This document shows positions 1 through 6,191 of a DNA stretch of 6,545 bases, piece after piece; the first letter of the stretch is position 1; the number at the start of each line of letters is the position of its first letter. Origin of the DNA: Spirochaetota bacterium (GTDB lineage: Bacteria > Spirochaetota > Spirochaetia > Treponematales > Breznakiellaceae); the NCBI GenBank assembly GCA_023398155.1, contig JAEWSV010000166.1, positions 1 to 6,545 of the forward strand, written 5' to 3'. The notes under the pieces were generated by a model. The model did not search any database and was not told the origin of the DNA. It was given only the letters and a program-made list of their open reading frames with translations. The position numbers and the translations under genes are program-made.

Positions 1-362
1 TCCGCGCCGTTCGTCGGGATGAGATAGTGGACGGACGCGATGACGAAGTCCAGGCCGATCTTCTTGAATCGTCCGTCCGCCGGGCCGCAGACGCCTCGGA
101 TGTAGTCGATCTCCAATCCGAGGTACACTTCCAACCGACCCTTCCAGCGTTCGCGCGCGGCGCGTACCTCATCCGCGTATTCTTCGAGCCGATCGGGACG
201 CATGTGCCAGACTGATGACTCGGCGAAGGGCGAGGGGATTGGCGCGTGGGAGCTGAATCCTATCGATACGAAGCCGCGGTCGGCCGCCGCGCGGCACATG
301 GACTCGACGTCTTCCTTTCCATCGCAAAAAACGGTATGGGTATGTAAACATGAGTAACGCAT
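1..362 (-). CDS. PHP-domain phosphoesterase, histidinol-phosphatase-like (N-terminal part, runs off left edge)
   Basis: The first 120 residues are visible; the gene continues past the left edge, so no stop is seen. The N-terminus carries the PHP metal-site signature: LHTHT with His7 and His9, followed by FCDGK at 12-16. Further metal-ligand candidates follow in the usual order: His39 in FSSHAP, Glu84 in GLEIDY, His112 in ASVHY. This spacing is typical of PHP-family histidinol-phosphatases, metal-dependent cytoplasmic enzymes that remove phosphate from L-histidinol phosphate in histidine synthesis. No other his gene is in view, so the substrate is inferred and a related PHP phosphoesterase remains possible. 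The ATG at 360-362 puts the HxH motif where the family has it. No Shine-Dalgarno precedes it; the upstream kinase stops only 7 bp away, so translation is probably coupled. It is the last visible gene of the signalling operon. Confidence 0.85.
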   Translation of the reverse strand, partial: MRYSCLHTHTVFCDGKEDVESMCRAAADRGFVSIGFSSHAPIPSPFAESSVWHMRPDRLEEYADEVRAARERWKGRLEVYLGLEIDYIRGVCGPADGRFKKIGLDFVIASVHYLIPTNGA

Positions 363-369
363 AGAGGAA

Positions 370-2982
370 TTATAGCGCGTCGGTCGTCCCCGTGTCCTCG
401 CCCTCGGCGATAAAGCGCTCCGCCGCGGCTTTGAACCGAAGGAAGGCGGGTTCTATCCCGGGGAGCGCGGCTTCGGCCGCGGCGCGGTCCCCGTCCTTCG
501 CCGCCGACTCCAGGCGCGCGGCCGCCGCTCCGAGATCCTTTCCAGTCAGGTTGAGGGCGCTGCCCTTGATGGTGTGGGCTTCCCTCCGCAGCGTCTCCCA
601 GTCGCCTGAGGAGAGCAGGTCGCTCATGAGCATGATCTGCGCCAAGGTTCGCTCGATGAAGCGGCCGAGGAGGGATCGGACCATTTCGGCCTGACCGTAA
701 AAGGTATCCAGGAGTTCCGCGGCGTTGAGCGTCTGCGGGTTAGGCACCTCCGGCTCCGGGGCGGTCGGCGCTTCCGGCTCCGGGTCGGCCGACGTTTCCG
801 GCTCTTCTTCCCCTTCGGCGCTTTCCAGCTCCTCCAGGAGATCGTCATCGGCCGCGGCCTCTAGTTCGATCGGCTCGAGCTTCGCGTCGTCCGATGCCGC
901 ATCCGACGCGACGGAACTGACCCTACCGAGCCAGCGGGAAATCGCCTGCTCGATATCCGCGTGCTTGAAGGGCTTCACGAGCACGTCGTCCATGCCCGCG
1001 TCCAAGCATCGTTGGCGCTCGTCGGCGAGGGCGCTCGCGGTCACCGCGATGATGGGGCCCCGGTAGCTCCGTTCGCGCAGTCCCTGCGCCGCCTCGTAGC
1101 CGTTCATCCTCGGCATTTGGATATCCATAAAGACGAGGGAGAAATCGTGTTCGCCCGCGAGCTCCAGGGCTTCCATCCCGTCGTTCGCGATCATCGGCTC
1201 GTGACCGAGTTTTTCAAGGATGAGCGCGAAAAGCTTTTGGTTGATCGGATGGTCTTCTACGATGAGCATGGGCTTTTCGTCGCCAGGCTTCCGTACGCTC
1301 GGCTCCGCGCGCGAGTCCGCGCGCGAGTACGCGAAGAAATCGACGGCGCGCTCAGGGATGTCCACCGCCGTCGCGTTAGCGCCCGCTCCCCCGTTGGATT
1401 CCAGGTCGATGATGGCTTTTCCGGTAGCGGAAACGGCCTGGATCAAATCGTCCCGTTTGATGGGTTTGTTGACGTAGGCGTCGAACCAGTTGAGGCGGGT
1501 CATCTTAGCGTCGTCGCCGAGCATGCCCTGGGGGACCATGAGCACGAGTTTCGCCGCGTTGACCGACCGGTCCTTGTTGACCTCGGCGGTGAGGCGCCAG
1601 CCGTCCATCACCGGCATGATCATGTCGATGAAACAGATGGAGTACGGCCTGCCCGCCGCCGCCGCGCTTTCCATCTTCAGTAACGCTTCCTCGCCCGAGG
1701 CCGCTTCCTCGATGTGGGCGTAGCCGAGATCGGCGAGGTATCCCGCCGTCACGCGCCTCGCCTCGGCGTGGTCGTCCACTACGAGGATGCGGTCGTCGGC
1801 GTTGATCTCCGGCCGCGGCCGCGGCGCGTCGAACTCCGACAGCTCGGCAGGTATCGTGAAGCGGAACACGGAGCCTCCGCCCTCGTTCGGTACCATGAGG
1901 ATCTCGCCGCCCATAAGCTGCACGAGGTGGCGCGAAATGGAAAGGCCGAGCCCGGTCCCGCCGAACCGGCGTGTCGTGGAGGCGTCTCCTTGGAAGAACG
2001 TGGTGAAGAGGTAGGGCCTGAGTTCCAGCGGAACGCCGATCCCCGTGTCCGCCACCGAGACGGTTACGGCGGCCGCTCCGTCGTATTCGGCGCGCCTAAC
2101 GGAGACGGCGATGCCGCCTTCGCGGGTGAACTTCACGGCGTTCTTTATCAGGTTAACGATGACCTGCCTGAGTCTCCCCTGGTCCCCGTGGATGAGCGTG
2201 GGCACGTCGGGCGCAACGTCCACGGTGATCTCCAGTCCTTTCCTGTGGGCTTCCAGGCACACCAGATCCACGGCCTGCACTACGGTGCGCTCCAGGTCTA
2301 TGTCGATGCGCTCGAGCGCGAGCTTTCCCGCCTCTATCTTGGAGTAGTCGAGGATGTCGTTGATGAGGGAGAGGAGGACGTCGGCCGAAAACCGGACCTG
2401 GCGCGCGTATTCGGCCTGCTCGCGGTCCAGGCTCGTATTTTGTATGAGCTCGGTCATGCCGATGATCGTCTGAATCGGCGTGCGGATCTCGTGGCTCATA
2501 TTGGCCAGGAACTGGCTCTTCGTCTCAGTGGCGCGCTCGGCGTTTTCTTTCGCCGCGCTCAGCCTCCGCGCTTCCCGGTGCAGTTCCGTCTCGTCGTCCA
2601 ACATGCAGACGACGAAGGGGCCGCGTTGCGGCGGCGGAGCGTCTTCCTTGCGGGCGAGGGCCCAGGCCCGCAGCTTCAGGGAACGGGCTTCGCCCGTGAA
2701 GGAGCGGAACGCGGTTTCAAGGCTGACTGAACGCGTCGCGCCGACCGCGAGCCGCGAAAAATGGTAGGCGAAGCGGAACGCGTCCCGGGTCCGGAGGAAT
2801 TCTGGAAAGGACTCATCCAACGTGTCGAGGCTACGGCCGGAGAGGGCGGCGAAGGTGAGCCGGAAACTCTCGTTCGCGTCGACGATGTAACCGTTCTCGT
2901 CGAGGAGCGCGATAGCGGCGCTCGACTCGTCGAAAAGACGTCGGTAGGGATCGTTTGATTCGCCGGTCGCTTTGTTCGACAT
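370..2982 (-). CDS. Soluble hybrid sensor histidine kinase, PAS-HisKA-HATPase-REC-REC-Hpt
   Basis: This 870-aa protein has no signal peptide or membrane segment, so it should sense a cytoplasmic cue. Domains in order: PAS (about 10-130); HisKA (about 154-220) with phospho-acceptor His164 in the H-box NMSHEIRTP; HATPase_c (about 265-380) with N-box Asn277/Asn281, G1 DTGIG (312-316) and G2 GGTGLGLS (341-348). Receiver 1 (about 397-515) has Asp403/404, phospho-acceptor Asp453 and Lys506, but Val483 replaces the usual Thr/Ser switch. Receiver 2 (about 571-685) is complete: Glu576/Asp577, Asp620, Thr648, Lys670. A Glu/Pro-rich linker (about 700-748) leads to a C-terminal Hpt domain with His803 in EAHTIKGSA. 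The layout is that of a multistep phosphorelay kinase of BarA/ArcB type without the membrane part. The start lies 6 bp after the upstream receiver-protein stop, with only a weak AGGG before it. The partner is presumably that protein; the stimulus is unknown. Confidence 0.95.
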   Translation of the reverse strand: MSNKATGESNDPYRRLFDESSAAIALLDENGYIVDANESFRLTFAALSGRSLDTLDESFPEFLRTRDAFRFAYHFSRLAVGATRSVSLETAFRSFTGEARSLKLRAWALARKEDAPPPQRGPFVVCMLDDETELHREARRLSAAKENAERATETKSQFLANMSHEIRTPIQTIIGMTELIQNTSLDREQAEYARQVRFSADVLLSLINDILDYSKIEAGKLALERIDIDLERTVVQAVDLVCLEAHRKGLEITVDVAPDVPTLIHGDQGRLRQVIVNLIKNAVKFTREGGIAVSVRRAEYDGAAAVTVSVADTGIGVPLELRPYLFTTFFQGDASTTRRFGGTGLGLSISRHLVQLMGGEILMVPNEGGGSVFRFTIPAELSEFDAPRPRPEINADDRILVVDDHAEARRVTAGYLADLGYAHIEEAASGEEALLKMESAAAAGRPYSICFIDMIMPVMDGWRLTAEVNKDRSVNAAKLVLMVPQGMLGDDAKMTRLNWFDAYVNKPIKRDDLIQAVSATGKAIIDLESNGGAGANATAVDIPERAVDFFAYSRADSRAEPSVRKPGDEKPMLIVEDHPINQKLFALILEKLGHEPMIANDGMEALELAGEHDFSLVFMDIQMPRMNGYEAAQGLRERSYRGPIIAVTASALADERQRCLDAGMDDVLVKPFKHADIEQAISRWLGRVSSVASDAASDDAKLEPIELEAAADDDLLEELESAEGEEEPETSADPEPEAPTAPEPEVPNPQTLNAAELLDTFYGQAEMVRSLLGRFIERTLAQIMLMSDLLSSGDWETLRREAHTIKGSALNLTGKDLGAAAARLESAAKDGDRAAAEAALPGIEPAFLRFKAAAERFIAEGEDTGTTDAL

Positions 2983-2988
2983 GGTGCC

Positions 2989-4260
2989 CTAGAAGTTCGG
3001 TTTGAGGATTTCTATGGCTTTCCGGAGTATCGCATCCGGTTTGAGCGGTTTGACGAGGTAGCTCTTCACTCCCGACTGGAAGGCTTGCACGACGGCATCG
3101 CGCCGGGTCACCGCGGAGAGGACGATGATTGGTTGCTCGATCTTGCGGTCCAGGAGGGCCGTGAGGACTTCGAACCCGCCTATTTTCGGCATGATGAGAT
3201 CCAGGAAGACGAGGTCGAAATCTTCTTTGTCTGCGGCGGCGAGATAGTCCGCTCCGTCGTTGAAGGTCACGACCGAAGCGCCGATGCTCGCGAAAGTGGT
3301 CTTAAGCAGTTCCTGGATGACGAAATCGTCGTCCACGGCCGCTATCTTGAGGTGCTTGCCCTCTTGCTTGATGCTTTCGAAATCGGGGGCGACCTTAGCT
3401 TCGGCGTCGAATTTGAGCTGGACGGTCTCCGTGAGTTCGGCGTCCGCGGTGGAGGAAAGCACGCGCGCGCCGATGATTTCCGCTTTCTTCGCGCCGAACT
3501 CCATACGCGGGTCCAGCTCCGCGAGCAAGCCGTCCAGGGCGAACTGGAGATTCCCGAGCACGTCGATGTCCGAGATATCCTTGCGTCCCTTAACGTAGCT
3601 GCGGACGAAATCGTCTTTGGTCAGGATACGGATATCGCGATGCTTCGCCCGCGATGCCTGAAGGATTATATCGATGAGCTTTTGGAGGTTAGGTCCGTCC
3701 GGATACTCGAGCTTGAGATCGCTCATCATGAGGATGACCTTCGGCGTCCTGATCTCGTACAGGTCCAGGAGTTCCACGATTTTGAAGCGGAGCAAGTCCA
3801 TCTTCTCGCGGTTGAGGCCTTGGGCGATCTCCACGAAGATGATGTTATCGTTCACGTGGGCTTCCACGATGCACGGCGTGGAATCGATTTGGAACTCCGT
3901 ACCGAGGAGCTCGGAGAGCGTCTTGAAGAAGGCGTCGATGCGGATCGGCTTGGTGAAGACCTTCTTAACGTTGTAGTTGACGAGTTCGATGATGCGCTTT
4001 TGGTCGATTTTCTGGGCGGTGACGATGACCGGTATGTTGGCCGTGTTGGGGTTCTTCCGCTTTTCCTCGAGCACTTCGAGGCAGCTCTGGCGATTCAGAT
4101 GATAATCGAGCACTACGAGGTCCGGCATGATGGATCGCATTTTGGACATGCCGTCCAAGCCGTTGATCGCGACGCTCGCCTCGATACCCTGCTCGACGAG
4201 CTTAATACGCAAGTATTCCCTGAGGAGGGGTGATTCATCGATCACGAGGACATGTTTCAT
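2989..4260 (-). CDS. Two-receiver response regulator with central STAS-like domain (REC-STAS-like-REC)
   Basis: This 423-aa protein begins with a receiver (about 1-120): acidic Asp8/Glu9, phospho-acceptor Asp52, Thr81, Lys104. After Asp52 the usual MPxMDG loop is absent (DYHLNRQSC). A second, canonical receiver fills about 303-423: Asp310/311, Asp354 in FLDLIMP, Ser382, Lys404 in VKP. Between them, about 128-250 lacks receiver residues. It reads as alternating strands and helices ending in a GNLQFALDGL segment, matching the order of a STAS (anti-sigma-factor-antagonist-like) domain; this is my inference from pattern. No helix-turn-helix, GGDEF, EAL or methylesterase output is present, so it probably acts by binding other proteins or as a phosphate sink. 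It is the first gene of the operon, 6 bp before the hybrid kinase, whose Hpt domain is the likely phosphodonor. The start fits the receiver N-terminus (MKHVLVIDES). The ribosome site is only a purine-rich GAAGAGAATGAAG. Confidence 0.9.
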   Translation of the reverse strand: MKHVLVIDESPLLREYLRIKLVEQGIEASVAINGLDGMSKMRSIMPDLVVLDYHLNRQSCLEVLEEKRKNPNTANIPVIVTAQKIDQKRIIELVNYNVKKVFTKPIRIDAFFKTLSELLGTEFQIDSTPCIVEAHVNDNIIFVEIAQGLNREKMDLLRFKIVELLDLYEIRTPKVILMMSDLKLEYPDGPNLQKLIDIILQASRAKHRDIRILTKDDFVRSYVKGRKDISDIDVLGNLQFALDGLLAELDPRMEFGAKKAEIIGARVLSSTADAELTETVQLKFDAEAKVAPDFESIKQEGKHLKIAAVDDDFVIQELLKTTFASIGASVVTFNDGADYLAAADKEDFDLVFLDLIMPKIGGFEVLTALLDRKIEQPIIVLSAVTRRDAVVQAFQSGVKSYLVKPLKPDAILRKAIEILKPNF

Positions 4261-4278
4261 ACTTCATTCTCTTCGGCC

Positions 4279-4307
4279 ATTTTAGGGCAGTATATGAGAG
4301 TATGCAA
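4279..4307 (-). promoter_or_regulatory. Candidate promoter for the signalling operon
   Basis: On the minus strand, TTGCAT (4307-4302) and TAAAAT (4284-4279) are separated by 17 bp, resembling sigma-70 -35 and -10 boxes. The -10 matches 5 of 6 positions and the -35 only 3 of 6. It would give a leader of about a dozen bases before the ATG at 4260. A second -10-like box, TATACT (4294-4289), would give a longer leader but has a poor -35. The AT-rich patch stands out in this GC-rich window. No start site is proven. Confidence 0.4.
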
Positions 4308-4313
4308 TATAAT
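4308..4313 (+). promoter_or_regulatory. Candidate -10 box for the DJ-1-family gene
   Basis: A perfect TATAAT lies on the plus strand facing the DJ-1-family gene. The sequence 16 to 18 bp upstream (around GGGCAG) is not a recognisable -35, so an activator or a different sigma factor would be needed. If used, the transcript would start near 4320 and carry a leader of about 220 bases holding the hairpin, G-run and direct repeat. It abuts the minus-strand promoter candidate, so the two could compete. Confidence 0.35.
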
Positions 4314-4338
4314 ACAGGCTCGGTTACTGATAGGTTGC

Positions 4339-4379
4339 GCTTCCACCTGACGCGGGCGTGCCGCCCGCGCAGGTGAAGC
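4339..4379. repeat. 17-bp imperfect inverted repeat (stem-loop)
   Basis: The arms pair as GCTT (4339-4342) with AAGC (4376-4379), CACCTG (4344-4349) with CAGGTG (4370-4375), and CGCGGGC (4351-4357) with GCCCGCG (4363-4369). Two single unpaired bases (4343 and 4350) sit on the left arm and a 5-base loop, GTGCC, closes it. It lies between two divergent genes, follows no gene end, and has no T-run after it on the plus strand, so it is not an ordinary terminator. A leader structure or a dispersed palindromic element are the options. Confidence 0.75.
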
Positions 4380-4385
4380 CCGGCT

Positions 4386-4421
4386 GGGGGGTGCTTGGGG
4401 GGGGGGCGCGGGTGCCGGGGG
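4386..4421 (+). other. G-run cluster with quadruplex potential, including a 10-G homopolymer
   Basis: Four G-runs lie close together on the plus strand: six G (4386-4391), ten G (4397-4406), three G (4410-4412) and five G (4417-4421), separated by 5, 3 and 4 bases. This fits the usual G3+/short-loop pattern for an intramolecular quadruplex. The ten-G run is also a candidate slippage site. It is in the untranslated region upstream of the DJ-1-family gene. Function is not shown by sequence. Confidence 0.6.
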
Positions 4422-4500
4422 AGCCTGGCGGGGAAGGGATGAAGAGGCCGTACAAGCGGAAGCGGAAGCCGGGGGAGCCTGGCGGGGAAGGGATGAAGAG
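4414..4500. repeat. Perfect 33-bp direct repeat, two copies with 54-bp period
   Basis: Positions 4414-4446 and 4468-4500 are identical over 33 bases, beginning GCCGGGGGAGCC and ending GGGATGAAGAG, with a 21-bp spacer (4447-4467). The second copy ends 41 bp before the DJ-1-family start codon. Both copies lie in the strongly G-rich leader. The period is a multiple of three, but I found no convincing gene here. Recent tandem duplication or paired binding sites are possible. Confidence 0.9.
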
Positions 4501-4530
4501 CCTGTTGAGGCGGAGCGGTGCCGGAAAGAA

Positions 4531-4536
4531 AGGAGG
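4531..4536 (+). promoter_or_regulatory. Consensus ribosome binding site that decides the DJ-1-family start
   Basis: AGGAGG ends 5 bases before the ATG at 4542. An in-frame GTG at 4518 would add eight residues but lies upstream of this site, so ATG 4542 is preferred. It is the only full-consensus Shine-Dalgarno seen before a gene start in the window. Confidence 0.85.
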
Positions 4537-4541
4537 TGCGT

Positions 4542-5117
4542 ATGGCGAAGCGGGCGATCATTTTCCTGGCGGATGGGTTCGAAGAGGTCGAGGCAGTCAC
4601 GCCGATCGATTATCTGCGGCGCGCGGGGGTGGAGGTCACGGTGGCCGCGGTCGGGCATGATAGGGCGGTTAAGAGCTCCCGGGGACTATCGATACTCGCG
4701 ACGGATACGGTCGCTGACCTGTCCGCGGCGGCGGGACGCTGGACGCCGGCATCCTGGGACGCGGTCCTCGTGCCCGGAGGCATGCCGGGAGCGACCAACG
4801 TCGCGGCGTCCAGGCCGTGCGGCGATTTACTGAAGGCCTTCGTCGCTTCCGGTAAAGTCGTCGGCGCCATATGCGCCGCCCCTGCCGTGGTCCTTTCTCC
4901 GCTCGGCATTCTTACGGGGCGCGCTTTTACCTGCTTTCCGGGCATGGAGAAGGAAGTCTCGGCGGGGCGCTGGAAGGAAGACCGCGTCGTCGTGGACGGG
5001 AACCTCATCACGAGCCGTTCGGCCGGCACCGCTGGTGAATGGGCGCGGGCCTTGGTCGCCGCGCTTTGCGGGGAAGAGGCCGCCCATCGGCTTACGAACG
5101 CCGTCCTGCTCAAATAG
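4542..5117 (+). CDS. DJ-1/YajL (PfpI superfamily) protein
   Basis: This 191-aa protein has the length and features of the bacterial DJ-1/YajL group, cytoplasmic class I glutamine-amidotransferase-fold proteins. Members have been variously reported as chaperones, glyoxalases or deglycases; the true activity is debated. The N-terminus (AIIFLADGFEEVEAV) holds Glu17, aligning with the conserved glutamate near the DJ-1 active cysteine. The nucleophile-elbow cysteine is Cys111 in GAICAAP. FPG at 132-134 stands where human DJ-1 has a histidine, as in other bacterial members, and TSRSAGTA (157-164) matches the conserved late loop. The start is set by the AGGAGG at 4531-4536. The gene is alone on its strand, divergent from the signalling operon across an odd G-rich leader, and its stop lies 18 bp from the convergent PfkB gene. 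A protease role is unlikely given the DJ-1-type motifs. Confidence 0.92.
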   Translation: MAKRAIIFLADGFEEVEAVTPIDYLRRAGVEVTVAAVGHDRAVKSSRGLSILATDTVADLSAAAGRWTPASWDAVLVPGGMPGATNVAASRPCGDLLKAFVASGKVVGAICAAPAVVLSPLGILTGRAFTCFPGMEKEVSAGRWKEDRVVVDGNLITSRSAGTAGEWARALVAALCGEEAAHRLTNAVLLK

Positions 5118-5135
5118 CTCGAATAGCCCGGCCCT

Positions 5136-6185
5136 TTACCAGCGCAATCGGCCTAACTTGCGTATGCGTTCGCCGTCCAGGCCGGTGCCGGGTACCGCGA
5201 GCACTTCCCGCGCGACGCGGTTGCCGAGAAGCGCGCAATCCGCGAGCGATTTGCCGCGGATCCAGGCCGACAGGAAGCCGGCGGCGAACGCGTCGCCGGC
5301 GCCGGTGGCGTCGTACGGTACGGCCGATCGCGTCGGGACGTCGTGGCGGTCTCCGCCCGCGAAGACCAAGGCTCCCCGGTCCCCGCGTTTGACCACTATT
5401 ATGGGGAACGGTCCTTCCTCGGTAAGCGCGCGCATGGGCTTGAAACGGTCCCCCGGCTCCTCTTCCGAGTCATGGTTTTCGTAGCCGCCGCCCTCGGCCG
5501 CGGCCAGGGCGCAAACGAAAGACTCGGCCTCGGCCTCGTTCATGAAGAGGATCAGCGGATATTTCCGGGCCGTCGCGGCGATAAACGCCGCATGCTCGGC
5601 CGCGAGCGAGTCGGAACCGACATCCAAAGCGACCACGGTCCCGTAACGGTCGGCGAGGGTGAGGACGCGTTCCACGAGCCGCCGGCGGCCTAAGAGGAAC
5701 CCGTCCAGCGCGAGCACCTTCACGTCGCGGATCAGGTCCTCGCTCACGTGTTCCGCGTCAAGGCCCAAGGCCGCGGAAGGGCAGGCCGCGACTGCGACCG
5801 CGTCCCCCGGCATGCGGATGATCGCGCAGGCGCCGGTGGGTTCCGTTCCCCGCTCAAGCAAGGGAAGGACGCCCGCTTCGCGTAAATCGTCCTCGAAGAG
5901 GCGGGCGAAGCGGTCGCTGTTGCCGCTCCGATCGGACCCGACCCTGCCGACGAAGGCGGATCGGAGACCGAGGAGGGAAGCGATCTTGACCACGTTCGCC
6001 GCTCCGCCGCCGGAACCGGCGACGGGGTCGCTCAGGGCCACGAGGATCTCCGTGAGACGCTCGTAGTCCACGTGGACCGATCGGGCGGGATGGAGCCCGA
6101 GCAGGGGACCCACCTCCTCGTCCACGGCCGCGAAAACGTCCACGAGGGCGTTACCGATGCCAGCGAGCTCGATCGGGTGGTCCAT
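5136..6185 (-). CDS. PfkB/ribokinase-family carbohydrate or nucleoside kinase
   Basis: This 349-aa protein has both PfkB-family signatures. An N-terminal Gly-rich substrate segment (SGGGAANVVKIASLLG, 58-73) is followed by the C-terminal anion-hole and catalytic motif DATGAGDAF (292-300), where Asp298 would be the base. NEAEAE (216-221) matches the family's ATP-side NxxE element. The enzyme transfers phosphate from ATP to a hydroxyl of a sugar or nucleoside in the cytoplasm. The N-terminus (ELAGIGNALVDVFA) recalls the adenosine kinase-like branch, but the substrate cannot be settled from motifs. A Gly/Glu/Asp-rich stretch at about 230-256 looks like an insertion before the last strands. The ATG is 6 bp after the ackA stop, with no clear ribosome site, so the two are probably co-transcribed and perhaps translationally coupled. 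Its end faces the DJ-1-family gene. Confidence 0.9.
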   Translation of the reverse strand: MDHPIELAGIGNALVDVFAAVDEEVGPLLGLHPARSVHVDYERLTEILVALSDPVAGSGGGAANVVKIASLLGLRSAFVGRVGSDRSGNSDRFARLFEDDLREAGVLPLLERGTEPTGACAIIRMPGDAVAVAACPSAALGLDAEHVSEDLIRDVKVLALDGFLLGRRRLVERVLTLADRYGTVVALDVGSDSLAAEHAAFIAATARKYPLILFMNEAEAESFVCALAAAEGGGYENHDSEEEPGDRFKPMRALTEEGPFPIIVVKRGDRGALVFAGGDRHDVPTRSAVPYDATGAGDAFAAGFLSAWIRGKSLADCALLGNRVAREVLAVPGTGLDGERIRKLGRLRW

Positions 6186-6191
6186 CGCCGC

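Noticed and set aside
1714..2730. Plus-strand open frame (338 codons) opposite the histidine kinase
   Set aside because: The minus strand has all kinase motifs here; the plus frame has none and is a GC-driven shadow, like the one at 961-1683.
3085..4233. Long plus-strand open frame (382 codons) opposite the two-receiver protein
   Set aside because: It is antisense to a gene with clear receiver motifs, has no recognisable domain or ribosome site, and its composition is what GC-rich antisense frames give.
4339..4379. Hairpin as an intrinsic terminator
   Set aside because: No gene ends next to it and no U-tract follows on the plus strand; the minus strand side is also without a clean T-run.
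4414..4500. The repeat pair as a minimal CRISPR array
   Set aside because: Only two repeats with a 21-bp spacer, no cas genes, and a low-complexity G-rich repeat; a simple duplication explains it.
4518..4541. GTG at 4518 as start of the DJ-1-family gene
   Set aside because: The consensus AGGAGG lies inside this extension and is correctly spaced for the ATG at 4542; family members begin near that ATG.
4257..4658. Minus-strand frames across the intergenic region, rich in Pro and Ala
   Set aside because: They translate the G-rich leader and the antisense of the DJ-1 start. The apparent protein repeat is just the 33-bp DNA repeat.
4358..4660. Plus-strand 100-codon frame containing PGEPGGEGMK twice
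   Set aside because: It overlaps the DJ-1-family gene in another frame, has low-complexity composition and no ribosome site before its start.
5118..5135. Terminator between the convergent DJ-1-family and PfkB genes
   Set aside because: The 18-bp gap shows no stable stem followed by a T-run on either strand.
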